Shown in pieces: positions 33,161 to 42,105 of a stretch of DNA of 64,000 nt. Each line of letters opens with the position of its first letter. Position 1 is the first letter of the stretch. The position numbers were made by a program, and so were the translations under genes. The stretch is from NCBI RefSeq assembly GCF_039537505.1, contig NZ_BAABAQ010000017.1, positions 62,001-126,000 on the forward strand, read 5' to 3'. Under the pieces are notes generated by a model. That model ran no database searches. It had not been told where the DNA came from and was given only the letters and a program-made list of their open reading frames with translations. The stretch is from Streptosporangium oxazolinicum (lineage in GTDB: Bacteria; Actinomycetota; Actinomycetes; Streptosporangiales; Streptosporangiaceae).

Positions 33161-33814
33161 CTAGAAGCCGTCGGCCGGGGCGTCGGGGAAGTCGGAGAGG
33201 TCGAGGCCGACCTCGCGGGCGGCGGCGACCCGGGCATGGTGGAGCATCCGGCTCCGTGACATGTTGCCGGTGTGCAGGGTGTATCGGACCACGAGACCGT
33301 CGAGCATGCCGTCGATCCGCTCGGCGGAGCCCAGGGGGTCGTCGCAGGCGAACTCCCCCGAGGCCACGCCGTCGGAGATCACCTGACTGAGGATCTCGAT
33401 CCAGGCGCCCTCGAGCTCCAGCAGGATGGTGCGGACGTGCTCCTCGCGCACCCCGACGGCCCAGGCGTCGACCCAGAGGGTCCAGCTCTGGTCGGAACGG
33501 GAGGCCGGGATGTAGAAGCGCAGGACGCGGTCGAGGAGCTGGAGGGCGGTGCCGGGGCCCGCGACGATCTCCTTCAGCCGCTGGATCTCGGAGTCGCCGG
33601 TGCTGCGGAGCATCTCGGTGATGAGATCGTCCTTGGTGGCGAAATGGTAGTGGATCAGCCCGCCGCTCACGTTCGTCGCCCTGGCGATGTCGGCGACCCG
33701 GGTGCTGGCCAGCCCACGTTCCAGCACGACTCGCCTGGCGGCTTCAAGGAGCTCCGCTCGGCGCTGGTCGGCCTGGTCGGCGCGACTGCTGCGCGCTCCT
33801 CCTCCGCTGTGCAC
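33161..33814 (-). CDS. TetR-family regulator
   Basis: A 217-residue TetR protein with a clear HTH (LEAARRVVLERGLASTRVADIARATNVSGGLIHYHFATKDDLI). The C-terminal part resembles the BetI-like TetR_C group. GTG 33814 is the only start ahead of the HTH; no ribosome site is visible. It is between the HTH module and the histidine kinase, with a palindrome upstream. No obvious target gene besides itself. Confidence 0.75.
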   Translation of the reverse strand: MHSGGGARSSRADQADQRRAELLEAARRVVLERGLASTRVADIARATNVSGGLIHYHFATKDDLITEMLRSTGDSEIQRLKEIVAGPGTALQLLDRVLRFYIPASRSDQSWTLWVDAWAVGVREEHVRTILLELEGAWIEILSQVISDGVASGEFACDDPLGSAERIDGMLDGLVVRYTLHTGNMSRSRMLHHARVAAAREVGLDLSDFPDAPADGF

Positions 33815-33859
33815 GGCGCAAGACTACAGCAGGGCGGGGGCACCGCTTCACTACTCCTG

Positions 33860-33877
33860 ATTGGCCGATCAGTCAAT
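33860..33877. promoter_or_regulatory. Imperfect palindrome, likely TetR operator
   Basis: The 18-base site beginning ATTGGCC and ending AGTCAAT is symmetric at 14 of 18 positions (ATTGnCnGATCnGnCAAT). It is 46 bases upstream of the TetR start. The pattern is typical of TetR-type operators. Confidence 0.5.
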
Positions 33878-33901
33878 AGCTTCACCGAGATCGGCGGACG
33901 C

Positions 33902-35329
33902 TCACGGGCCCGGGACGACCGGAGACCGGGTGGGAGAGCCGGGCAGGCGGACGCGGGCGAGGACGCCGCCCCCGGCGGCGTTCTCCAGGCCCACCTCTCC
34001 CCCGGCGTCGCGCACGGCCTTGGCCACGATGGCCAGCCCCAGCCCCGAACCGGGCATGCTGCGGGCCGAGGACGACCGCCAGAACCGGTCGAACACGTAC
34101 GGCAGCTCCTCCCCCGCGATGCCGGGGCCGTGGTCCCTGACGGTCAGCTCGCCACCCCGGAGCCGCACGCCCACCGGGTCGGCCCGGCCCGCCGAGAACT
34201 TCACCGCGTTGTCCAGCAGGTTGACCACGGCCCGCTCCAGGGCGGCCTGGTCTCCCCGCAGGTACCAGGGGCTCAGCTCCACCTCGATCGAGGTGTCGGG
34301 GGCGCGCGGCCGCACCCTGCGCACGGCCGCCTCGACGGCGTCGTGGAGGGCGACCTCGACGTGCGGCTCGTGCTCGTCCTCCGAACGTGACAGCTGGAGC
34401 AGGTCCCCGACGAGCGTGGACATCTCCTCGAACTGGGCCTTGAGGTTGGCCAGCAGCCTGCGCTTGGGGGCGGCGTCGAGGGGACGCCCGGTGTTCTCGC
34501 TGCGCAACAGCAGGTCGATGTTGGTGCGCAGGCTGGTGAGCGGGGTACGCAGCTCGTGCCCCGCGTCGGCGACGAGCCGTTGCTGGCGCTCGCGGGACCC
34601 GGTCAGCGCGGTGGTCATCGCGTTGAAGGAGACGCCGAGCCTGGCGATCTCGTCGGTGCCCTCGACCGGGATCCTGGTGTCGAGGTCCCCGGTCCTGGCG
34701 ACGTACTCGACGGCCTCGGTCAGCCTGCCGACGGGGCGCAGCGCCGTACGGGAGACGAGCAGCCCGGCGGAGGCGGCGCCGAGCACGCCGAGCGCGGTGA
34801 CCCCCGCGAGGATCCAGGCGAGGGCGGCGAGGGTGGCGCGGACCTCCTCCAGGGACCGGGACTCCATGACCGCGACGCCGCGTCTGACGTTCATCGTCAT
34901 CACCCGGACCTCCTCCCCGGAGTCGGTCACGCCGTTCCTGAACACCCGCCTGCCCGGGGGCCCCTGCGTCATGGCCAGGTCCGCCGGGGTGACCCTGACG
35001 GGCGCCGAACCCGCCACGCACCTCCCGCCGTCGGCGTAGACCAGCTGGATGGGCGGGAGACGGAGCAGCGACCTGCGGCCGACGACCTCTCCCCGGTCCC
35101 CCGGGACTCCCGGAACCTTCGGGACCCCCACCCCCGCCAGCCCTCCCGGACAGTACGGCCCGAGCCACTCGATTCCCTGGGGCCGTCCCTCCAGCGAGCG
35201 CTCCACCTGCCGCAGCAGCTCGGCCCGCACGACGAACCAGCACAGCGCCGCGCACACCGCGATCGCCAGCGCCACGGCCGCCGCCACCAGCAGGGTCAGC
35301 CGGGAGCGCAGGGAGCGGCGCCCGTTCAC
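33902..35329 (-). CDS. Membrane sensor histidine kinase
   Basis: A 475-residue kinase. Transmembrane segments at about residues 10-35 and 170-195 bracket a periplasmic sensor domain; a HAMP domain follows (LRPVGRLTEAVEYVARTGDLD). The H-box has the phospho-accepting His near 258 (DAGHELRTPLTSLR). N (NLLDNAVKFS), G1 (DHGPGI), F (FDRFW) and G2 (GSGLGLAI) boxes are intact. The GTG start overlaps the response regulator stop as GTGA. It should phosphorylate the regulator encoded just upstream. Signal unknown; the general layout is MprB-like. Confidence 0.9.
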   Translation of the reverse strand: MNGRRSLRSRLTLLVAAAVALAIAVCAALCWFVVRAELLRQVERSLEGRPQGIEWLGPYCPGGLAGVGVPKVPGVPGDRGEVVGRRSLLRLPPIQLVYADGGRCVAGSAPVRVTPADLAMTQGPPGRRVFRNGVTDSGEEVRVMTMNVRRGVAVMESRSLEEVRATLAALAWILAGVTALGVLGAASAGLLVSRTALRPVGRLTEAVEYVARTGDLDTRIPVEGTDEIARLGVSFNAMTTALTGSRERQQRLVADAGHELRTPLTSLRTNIDLLLRSENTGRPLDAAPKRRLLANLKAQFEEMSTLVGDLLQLSRSEDEHEPHVEVALHDAVEAAVRRVRPRAPDTSIEVELSPWYLRGDQAALERAVVNLLDNAVKFSAGRADPVGVRLRGGELTVRDHGPGIAGEELPYVFDRFWRSSSARSMPGSGLGLAIVAKAVRDAGGEVGLENAAGGGVLARVRLPGSPTRSPVVPGP

Positions 35330-36033
35330 GCGGAGGTCCGCAGCACGTATCCGACGCCCCGTACGGTGTGGATCAGCCGGGGGCGCCCGCCGGTCTCGGT
35401 CTTGCGGCGCAGGTACATGACGTAGACGTCGAGGGAGTTGGAGGACGGCTCGAAGTCGAAGCCCCACACCTCGCTGAGGATCTGCTCGCGGGTGAGCACC
35501 TGACGGGGGTGGATCATGAGCAGTTCCAGCAGCAGGTACTCGGTGCGGGTCAGCTCCAGCGGCTCGCCCGCCCGGACGACCTCGCGTCCGGCGGTGTCCA
35601 TCCGCAGGTCGCCGAAGGTCAGGACCGCGCCGTCGTCGGTCGCGGGCGCGCTCAGGGCGCCGCGCCGCAGCAGCGCCCTGACGCGTGCCAGCAGTTCGTC
35701 CAGCTCGAACGGCTTGACAAGGTAGTCGTCGGCCCCCGCGTCCAGGCCCGACACCCGGTCGCCCACGGCGTCGCGGGCGGTGAGCATGAGCACCGGCAGG
35801 TGCCTGCCCGCCGCCCTGAGCCTGCGGCAGGCGGTGAGCCCGTCCAGCCGGGGCATCATGACGTCGAGCAGGACCAGCTCGTACGGCTCCCTGTCGAGCG
35901 CCTCCAGCGCCGCCTGGCCGTCCGAGGCCAGCCCGACCCGGTAGCCCTCGAACTCCAGGCTGCTCTGCAGCGCCTCCCTGAGCGCGGGCTCGTCGTCCAC
36001 GACCAGCACCCGCGCCGCCTCACCCTCGGCCAT
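35326..36033 (-). CDS. OmpR-family response regulator
   Basis: A 235-residue regulator: receiver domain with Asp57 (LLDVMMPRLDG) and Lys107 (VKPFE), then an OmpR/PhoB winged-helix (LELTRTEYLLLELLMIHPRQVLTREQIL...). ATG 36033 is used because GGAGG lies directly upstream; the GTG nine bases earlier would place that site inside the gene. First gene of the two-gene operon with the sensor kinase. Confidence 0.9.
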   Translation of the reverse strand: MAEGEAARVLVVDDEPALREALQSSLEFEGYRVGLASDGQAALEALDREPYELVLLDVMMPRLDGLTACRRLRAAGRHLPVLMLTARDAVGDRVSGLDAGADDYLVKPFELDELLARVRALLRRGALSAPATDDGAVLTFGDLRMDTAGREVVRAGEPLELTRTEYLLLELLMIHPRQVLTREQILSEVWGFDFEPSSNSLDVYVMYLRRKTETGGRPRLIHTVRGVGYVLRTSA

Positions 36034-36109
36034 GGCCTCCACGGTAGACGCCCATCATGAAAGCGGGATGAACGCTTCCGGCCGTGCCCGCCGGAACCGG
36101 CCCCACCAG

Positions 36110-36153
36110 GCCGGGCTCAGGCCGGGCTCAGGCCGGGCTCAGGCCGGGCTCAG
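36110..36153. repeat. 11-base tandem repeat (4 copies) running into a stop codon
   Basis: GCCGGGCTCAG is repeated four times without mismatch. The last copy contains the TGA of the PYROXD2-like gene (TCA on the plus strand at 36150-36152). It lies between that gene and the response regulator, possibly in the 3' untranslated region. Confidence 0.9.
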
Positions 36154-37664
36154 GTGAGCAGTGCCATGGCGGCGTTGTGGCCGGGGATGCCGCTGACGCC
36201 GCCGCCGCGCCGGGCGCCCGCGCCACAGAGCAGGACGCGTTCGAGACCGGTCTCCACACCCCACAGTCCCGGCTCCCCGTACGGCCAGGACAGGTCGCGG
36301 TGGAAGATGTGGCCGCCGGGCAGGCCCGCCTCGTCCTCCAGGTCGACGGGGGTCTTGGCCTCCAGGCAGAGACCGCCGCCGGGAGCGCGCAGCAGGCAGT
36401 CCTCGACGGGTTCGGCGAGGACCCCGTTCATCGAGGCGAGCGTGGCGCGCAGCGCGGCCTCGCGCGCGCCCGCCGGGTCCTCCCGGAACAGCCTGGCCGG
36501 CATGTGCAGGCCGAACAGCGTCATCGTGTGCGCTCCGGCCCGGCGCGGTTCCGGGCCGAGGATGGAGGGGTCGGTCAGCGAGTGGCAGTAGACCTCGGCC
36601 GGGGGCAGGGAGGGGATCCGCCCGGCCGACGCCTCCGCGTACGCGCGGGCGAGCTGGTCGCGGCCCTCGTTGATGTGGAAGGTGCCGCTGAACGCCGCCG
36701 CGGGGTCCACGCCGGGGTCCCTCAGGCGCGGCAGCCGCGAGAGCACCATGTTGACCTTGAGCTGCGCCCCCTCGGGGACGGGTTCGGCGTCTCCGAGCAG
36801 CCGGGCGAGCACGGCGGGCGGCACGTTGGCCAGGATCCGCTCGCCCGTCACCGTGTGCTCCCCGCCCGCGTCGCGGAAGGCGACCTCCCCCGAGGGGTCG
36901 ACCGCGAGGACCTCGGCGCCGGTCAGGATCTCCGCCCCCGCGGCGCGGGCGGCGTCGGCCAGCGCGCCGGAGACCGCGCCCATGCCGCCGACGGGGACGT
37001 TCCAGTCGCCGGTCCCGTCGCCGATCACGTGGTAGAGGAGGCAGCGGTTGGCCAGCAGGCCCGGGTCCGAGGGGTCGGTGAAGGTGCCGATGAGGGCGTC
37101 GGTGAGGACCACGCCGCGTACGGTGTCGTCGGCGAACCGCTCGTCCACCACCTCGCCGATCGGCCGCTCGAACAGGTCGCGCCAGGCCTCCTCGCCGACG
37201 AGGTCCCGCATCGCCGCGCGGTCGGCGAGGGGTTCCAGCAGCGTCGGCGCGACCCGCTCGGCCACGTCGGCGGTCATCCCGTAGAAGCGCCGCCACGCCT
37301 CCAGCTCGCCGGTGCCTCCGGTGACCCGGGCGAAGGAGGCGGCGGTCCGCGCGGCGTCGCCGTTGTCGACCAGCAGCCCGGTGTCGCCCACCGGCGTGTA
37401 CGAGGCGTACCGGCGGCGGCGCAGCGCGACCTTGAGTCCCAGGTCGGAGACGATCTTCGAGGGCAGCAGGCTGACCAGGTACGAGTAGCGCGAGAGCCGG
37501 GCGTCGACCCCGGGGAACGCCCTCGCCGACACGGCGAGGCCGCCGACGTGACCGAGACGTTCCAGGACGAGGACGCGCCGTCCGGCGCGGGCGAGGTAGG
37601 CGGCGGCGACCAGGCCGTTGTGGCCGCCTCCGACGATCACGGCTTCGTAGCGAGAGCGGAGCAC
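36150..37664 (-). CDS. PYROXD2-like FAD-dependent oxidoreductase
   Basis: A 504-residue protein of the phytoene-desaturase/PYROXD2 type. An N-terminal dinucleotide-binding motif (EAVIVGGGHNGLVAAAYLARAG) and a C-terminal FAD segment (VLLCGAGARRGGGVSGIPGHNAA) are clear. GTG 37664 is chosen, with GGGAAG about five bases upstream; the frame extends to 37757 but that part is Pro-rich and not conserved-looking. No carotenoid genes are nearby, so a carotenoid role is not supported. Substrate unknown. Confidence 0.75.
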   Translation of the reverse strand: MLRSRYEAVIVGGGHNGLVAAAYLARAGRRVLVLERLGHVGGLAVSARAFPGVDARLSRYSYLVSLLPSKIVSDLGLKVALRRRRYASYTPVGDTGLLVDNGDAARTAASFARVTGGTGELEAWRRFYGMTADVAERVAPTLLEPLADRAAMRDLVGEEAWRDLFERPIGEVVDERFADDTVRGVVLTDALIGTFTDPSDPGLLANRCLLYHVIGDGTGDWNVPVGGMGAVSGALADAARAAGAEILTGAEVLAVDPSGEVAFRDAGGEHTVTGERILANVPPAVLARLLGDAEPVPEGAQLKVNMVLSRLPRLRDPGVDPAAAFSGTFHINEGRDQLARAYAEASAGRIPSLPPAEVYCHSLTDPSILGPEPRRAGAHTMTLFGLHMPARLFREDPAGAREAALRATLASMNGVLAEPVEDCLLRAPGGGLCLEAKTPVDLEDEAGLPGGHIFHRDLSWPYGEPGLWGVETGLERVLLCGAGARRGGGVSGIPGHNAAMALLT

Positions 37665-37878
37665 GAGACTTCCCGGTGGGTGAGGTGAGGGACGCGGGGC
37701 GGGGGGCTCCGGCCGCTCAGAGACCTGTCTGCCAGTGTGGCTCGGGGCAGAGCACACCCGACGTCTCGACCATCACCATGCGCTTCACCATATCCCGAAA
37801 TATCGCCAGATCGGCAGCCCCAAGCGCCCCGCCCACCCCCGCCCACCACCCCTCTGACCACCCCTCTGACCGGCCGGA

Positions 37879-38781
37879 TCACTGCCGCTCGCGGGCGGCG
37901 GAGAGGGTGATCCTCAGGAGGGTGGCGGCGGGGCCGGTGGGGGCACGGCCGTGCCGCCAGACCGCCCGCAGGCGGCGCGCGAGGTCGATGTCCTTCGTGG
38001 GCACCTCGACCAGGCGGCCGGTGGCCAGCTCCGCCTCCACCGCGTAGCCGCTGAGCACGGCGGGGGCGGCGCCCTCGCGGGCGGCTCCCTTGACCGCGGC
38101 GTTGGAACCGAGTTCCAGCCTCGGGGGGGCGACCGCGTGGCCGGTGAGCGCGAGGTCCAGTGTCTCGCGGGTGCCCGACCCCCGCTCGCGGACGACCAGC
38201 GGGGTGGCGGCCAGCTCCGCGGCGAGCAGCGGGGTGCGGCGGCGCGCCCACGGGTGCCCCGGCGCGACCACCACCACGAGCCTGTCGGTGGCCACCACCT
38301 TCGACACCAGCCCGGCCGGGACCGAGGGCCCCTCCACGAACCCGAGCTCGATCTCCCCGCCGATCAGTTTCGCCACCTCGGCCGAGTTCTGCACGTCCAG
38401 GCCGACCTGGACCTGGGGCTCGCGGTCCTGGAGCTCCCCCAGCCATCGCGGCAGCAGGTACTCGGCCACCGTCATGCTGGCGGCGATGTGCAGGTGCGCG
38501 GCCCGGCCGTGCCGTACCGCCTCCGCCCCGCGCATGAGCTCCTCCGCCGCGGCCAGCACCTGCGTGGCCCAGGCCGAGACCATCACGCCCTGCGGGGTGA
38601 GGGTGGACCCGCGCGGGGTGCGGTCCAGCAGCGGCAGCCCGAGGCGGCGTTCCAGCAGCGAGATGCGCTTGCTCACCGACGGCTGCGCGATGCCCGCGGC
38701 TCGGGCGGCCTGGCCGAGACTGCCCAGGCGTTCCACGTCGACGAGCAGGCGCAGGGATTCGAGGTCGGGCAGCTCGCTCAT
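37879..38781 (-). CDS. LysR-family regulator
   Basis: A 300-residue LysR protein: N-terminal HTH (LGSLGQAARAAGIAQPSVSKRISLLERRLGLPLLDR) and the effector-binding domain (DRLVVVVAPGHPWA). It is divergent from the YeiH-type transporter with 70 bases between, the same arrangement as yeiE-yeiH in enterobacteria, so it probably controls that gene. Effector not visible from sequence. Confidence 0.8.
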   Translation of the reverse strand: MSELPDLESLRLLVDVERLGSLGQAARAAGIAQPSVSKRISLLERRLGLPLLDRTPRGSTLTPQGVMVSAWATQVLAAAEELMRGAEAVRHGRAAHLHIAASMTVAEYLLPRWLGELQDREPQVQVGLDVQNSAEVAKLIGGEIELGFVEGPSVPAGLVSKVVATDRLVVVVAPGHPWARRRTPLLAAELAATPLVVRERGSGTRETLDLALTGHAVAPPRLELGSNAAVKGAAREGAAPAVLSGYAVEAELATGRLVEVPTKDIDLARRLRAVWRHGRAPTGPAATLLRITLSAARERQ

Positions 38782-38810
38782 AGCTCCAGGCTATGACCTT
38801 CCAGGAAGGT
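38780..38810. promoter_or_regulatory. LysR-type T-N11-A site and adjacent palindrome
   Basis: ATAGC-TCCAG-GCTAT (38780-38794) has perfect 5-base arms and fits T-N11-A, overlapping the LysR start codon. ACCTTCC-A-GGAAGGT (38796-38810) has 7-base arms one base further on. Together they are a likely LysR binding region serving both divergent genes. Confidence 0.5.
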
Positions 38811-38851
38811 GACGGCTACCGGCCTCCCGGCACCGTGCCGACACTCGGGGC

Positions 38852-40021
38852 ATGCCCGTCTCCCCCCTCACCCCTCCCCCCGGTTCCGCGCAGGCCCCTC
38901 CGACGCCCGTACGACCGGCACCGGCACCGGCACCGGCGGCGGGGTTCGAAGCGCTCAAAACGCTCGCACCGGGGCTCGGGGCCTCGGCCGTCGCGGTGGT
39001 CCTGGCGACGGCCGCGACCCGGGTCGTTCCCGGGGTGAGCGCCGCCGTGGTCGCGGTGGTCCTCGGCGTCGCCCTCACCAACCTCGGCGGCCTGCACCGG
39101 TCGCTGGCCCCCGGGCTCGGGTTCGCCTCCCGCCGGGTGCTCCGCCTGGCGATCGTGCTGCTCGGTCTGCAGATCGCGCTGCCGGAACTGCTGGCGCTCG
39201 GCTGGCGGGCGCTGGCGGTGGTCGCCGCGGCGACCGGCGTCACGTTCGCCGCGACGCGGTGGATCGGGGGCCGCCTCGGGGTGGGCCCGCGCAGGTCCCT
39301 GCTGATCGCGACCGGCGTGTCCGTCTGCGGGGCGGCGGCCGTGGCCGCCATGCACGAGGTCGCCGGGAGCGACGACGACGACGTGGCGGCCGCGGTCGGC
39401 GTGGTCGTGCTGTACGGCAGCGCCTCGATCGTCGCGCTTCCCCTGCTCGCGGGGGCGCTGGGACTGACACCGGGGCAGCTGGGCCTGTGGGCGGGAGCCT
39501 CGGTCCACGAGGTCGCGCAGGTGGCGGCCATCGGCGCGGCGGCCGGAGCGGGCGTGCTGGCGAGCGCGGTGGCCGTCAAGCTGGCCCGGGTCGTCCTGCT
39601 GGCCCCGATCGTCGGGCTCACCTCCGTCTCCCTGCGCCGCGCCGCGACCGCCCCGCGCCGCGTCCCGGCCCTCCCTCACCACACCGCGACCTCCGCGCGC
39701 CGTATCCCGGCCTCCCCGCCCCCGACCGCCGCGGACCGCTCCACGGCCGGAGGGGCGGTGCGGCGCCCGCCGGTGGTGCCGCTGTTCGTCGCCGGGTTCG
39801 TCGCGGCCGTGGCGGCGCGGAGCCTGGGCGTGGTGCCGCCCGAGATCACCCGGGCGGTTCCCGGCCTGACGACGGTGCTGCTCGCGGCGGCGCTCTTCGC
39901 CCTGGGTACCGGTGTCGACCTGAGAAGGCTCGCGCGGGGCGGGCGGTCGCTGCTCCTGGGCGGGATCGCCACGGCCATCATCGGCGGGATCTCACTGTTC
40001 GGGGTGCTGGTCGTTGGCTGA
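38852..40021 (+). CDS. YeiH-family membrane transporter (putative exporter)
   Basis: A 389-residue multi-span membrane protein (about ten hydrophobic helices) with the YeiH/UPF0324 pattern (VVLGVALTNLG; SRRVLRLAIVLLGLQIAL; SVCGAAAVAAMHEV; LWAGASVHEVAQVAAIG). A Pro/Arg/Thr-rich loop near residues 265-310 is longer than expected. The family is called a putative sulfate exporter by analogy only. Regulated by the divergent LysR protein by inference. Only a weak ribosome site precedes the ATG. Confidence 0.75.
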   Translation: MPVSPLTPPPGSAQAPPTPVRPAPAPAPAAGFEALKTLAPGLGASAVAVVLATAATRVVPGVSAAVVAVVLGVALTNLGGLHRSLAPGLGFASRRVLRLAIVLLGLQIALPELLALGWRALAVVAAATGVTFAATRWIGGRLGVGPRRSLLIATGVSVCGAAAVAAMHEVAGSDDDDVAAAVGVVVLYGSASIVALPLLAGALGLTPGQLGLWAGASVHEVAQVAAIGAAAGAGVLASAVAVKLARVVLLAPIVGLTSVSLRRAATAPRRVPALPHHTATSARRIPASPPPTAADRSTAGGAVRRPPVVPLFVAGFVAAVAARSLGVVPPEITRAVPGLTTVLLAAALFALGTGVDLRRLARGGRSLLLGGIATAIIGGISLFGVLVVG

Positions 40022-40074
40022 TCTTTGAGTGGACGTCTCCCTGCAACCGCCGTAACGTGCTCTTTTTGGGGAAG

Positions 40075-40093
40075 ACGGTGTCGTTTACACCGT
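40075..40093. promoter_or_regulatory. Inverted repeat upstream of psuG
   Basis: ACGGTGT and ACACCGT are perfect 7-base arms around CGTTT, about 50 bases before the psuG start. It may be an operator or a weak hairpin in the leader. Confidence 0.4.
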
Positions 40094-40144
40094 TCCAAAA
40101 GCAAGCAATGATTACGACCTCGGACAAGGAGACAGAACCAGCTC

Positions 40145-41083
40145 ATGCGTACCACCCGACAGTCCCTCTCCAGCGTGCTCCGCCCCTCCGGCGAGGTGGC
40201 CGAAGCGCTGGAGCGGGGTGCCCCGATCGTGGCGCTGGAGTCCACGATCATCTCTCACGGCCTGCCCCAGCCCCGCAACCTCGAGGTCGCGGTGGAGCTG
40301 GAGCAGATCGTCCGGGAGACGGGGGCGGTGCCCGCGACGATCGCGGTGCTGGACGGCGTGGCGCGCATCGGTCTGGACAAGAGCGAGCTGGAGCGCGTCG
40401 CCGGTGAGCCGGGGCTTCGCAAGCTGGGCTTCCGCGACCTGCCCGCCGCCTCGGCGCTCGGGGCGAGCGGGGCGACCACGGTCTCCGCCACCTCCTTCCT
40501 CGCCGCCAGGGCGGGCATCCGGGTCTTCGCCACCGGCGGTCTCGGCGGCGTGCACCGAGGGTGGACCGAGAGCCAGGACGAGTCTGCCGACCTCGACACG
40601 CTGAGCCGGACCCGCATCACCGTGGTCTGCGCGGGCGTGAAGTCGATCCTGGACGTTCCGGCCACCCTGCAGCGGCTGGAGACGCGCGGCGTCTCGATCG
40701 CGGGGTTCCGCACCGACGAGTTCCCCGGCTTCTACCTGCACTCCTCGGGAGAGCCGATCGACTGGCGGATCGAGACCCCGGACGAGGCCGCGGGCATCAT
40801 GCGGGCCCAGGACGCGTTCGGCGGCCCGGAGACCGCGCTGATCGTCGCCAACCCGGTGCCGCTGTCCGAGCAGCTCGACCCCGAGCTGCACGACCGGGTC
40901 CTCGCCGAGGCCCTCGCCGAGGCGGAACGGCGGGGGGTCACCGGTCAGGCCATCACCCCGTTCCTCCTCGGCTACCTGGTGCGCGGCACCGACGGCGCCT
41001 CGCTGGAGGCGAACCTGGCCGCGGTGCGGGGCAACGCCCGCGTCGCCGGGCGGATCGCGGCCTCCTGGAGCCGGGGAGACTGA
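40145..41083 (+). CDS. psuG: Pseudouridine-5'-phosphate glycosidase
   Basis: A 312-residue PsuG. It splits pseudouridine 5'-phosphate into uracil and ribose 5-phosphate. The conserved opening ALESTIISHGLPQPRN and the GGVHRG segment are present; Lys166 (CAGVKSILD) is at the position of the catalytic Lys in E. coli PsuG. The kinase of the pathway follows after seven bases, so both steps are in one operon. GGAG is about 13 bases before the ATG, an unusually long spacing. Confidence 0.93.
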   Translation: MRTTRQSLSSVLRPSGEVAEALERGAPIVALESTIISHGLPQPRNLEVAVELEQIVRETGAVPATIAVLDGVARIGLDKSELERVAGEPGLRKLGFRDLPAASALGASGATTVSATSFLAARAGIRVFATGGLGGVHRGWTESQDESADLDTLSRTRITVVCAGVKSILDVPATLQRLETRGVSIAGFRTDEFPGFYLHSSGEPIDWRIETPDEAAGIMRAQDAFGGPETALIVANPVPLSEQLDPELHDRVLAEALAEAERRGVTGQAITPFLLGYLVRGTDGASLEANLAAVRGNARVAGRIAASWSRGD

Positions 41084-41090
41084 GGGCACC

Positions 41091-42041
41091 GTGGCCGGAA
41101 CGGGTCTGCTGGTCATCGGCGACGTGGTGACCGACGTCGTCGCGCTTCACGGCGGGTCCGCCGGGAGCGGCCTGGCCGTCGGGACGGACACCGCCGCCGA
41201 CATCGTGCTGCGTCCCGGCGGCTCCGGGGCCAACACGGCCTCCTGGGCCGCCCGGCTGGGCGCCGACGCGCGGATCCTGACCCGGGCCGGTTTCGACACC
41301 GCCGACTGGCACGCCGCCGAGCTGCGACGATTCGGGGTACGGCCGCACCTGCGGGTCGACCCCGACCGGCCCACCGCGGTGGTGATCGCCATGGTCGACG
41401 TCACCGGGGAGCGTTCCATGCTCACCAACCGGGGCGCGGGCGGGCACATCGGCACGGGCGACTGGGACGAGACCCTCCTCGACGGTGTGGGACATCTCCA
41501 TCTGTCCGGATACACACTGTTCGCCGAGCCGGGGCTCCAGCTTTCCCGGCTGGCCATGGCAGAGGCGTCCCGGCGCGGGGTCTCGATCAGCGTGGACCCC
41601 GCCTCGACCGGTTTCCTGCGCTCGTTCGGCGTCGAGCGGTTCGTCCGGGAGACCCTGACCGCCCAGCTGATCATCCCCAATCTGGACGAGGCGCTGCTGC
41701 TCACCGGCGAGGCCACCGCCGAGGGGGCGGCCGAGAGCCTGAGCCTGCGCTACGGCGCCGCGGCGGTGAAACTCGGATCGCGCGGCGCGCTGATGGCCAG
41801 GGACGGAAAGTTGGCCGCCCGGGTTCCCGCGCTCACCACCGAGGTGATTGACTCCATTGGAGCGGGGGACGCGTTCGCCGCCGGGCTGCTGACGGCCCTG
41901 CTGAGCGGGGCCGCGGACGAGGCCGCGCTGGACGCCGGACGCCGCGCCGGGGCGGAGGCCGTGACGGTCCTGGGTGGCCGTCCGCGTGTCCTTCCGTCTG
42001 ATTTGGGTACCAAGGAGCTTTACCCTCTTAACACCAATTGA
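41091..42041 (+). CDS. psuK: PfkB-family kinase, pseudouridine kinase
   Basis: A 316-residue PfkB/ribokinase-type enzyme. N-terminal GGSGANTASWAARLG and C-terminal GAGDAFAAGLL (catalytic Asp) signatures are clear. Next to psuG it most likely phosphorylates pseudouridine, the substrate step before PsuG. Start is GTG 41091. A carbohydrate kinase of other specificity is possible only if the pairing is fortuitous. Confidence 0.85.
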   Translation: MAGTGLLVIGDVVTDVVALHGGSAGSGLAVGTDTAADIVLRPGGSGANTASWAARLGADARILTRAGFDTADWHAAELRRFGVRPHLRVDPDRPTAVVIAMVDVTGERSMLTNRGAGGHIGTGDWDETLLDGVGHLHLSGYTLFAEPGLQLSRLAMAEASRRGVSISVDPASTGFLRSFGVERFVRETLTAQLIIPNLDEALLLTGEATAEGAAESLSLRYGAAAVKLGSRGALMARDGKLAARVPALTTEVIDSIGAGDAFAAGLLTALLSGAADEAALDAGRRAGAEAVTVLGGRPRVLPSDLGTKELYPLNTN

Positions 42042-42105
42042 TAGCTTGCGGCGTAAGCTGCACCATTAGCCACACGCGTCACTTTGGGGAGGTTACGGTC
42101 CGCCG

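Noticed and set aside
36150..37664. Carotenoid phytoene desaturase
   Set aside because: The FAD motifs fit the wider family but no crtB, crtE or other carotenoid gene is nearby; the PYROXD2-like branch fits better.
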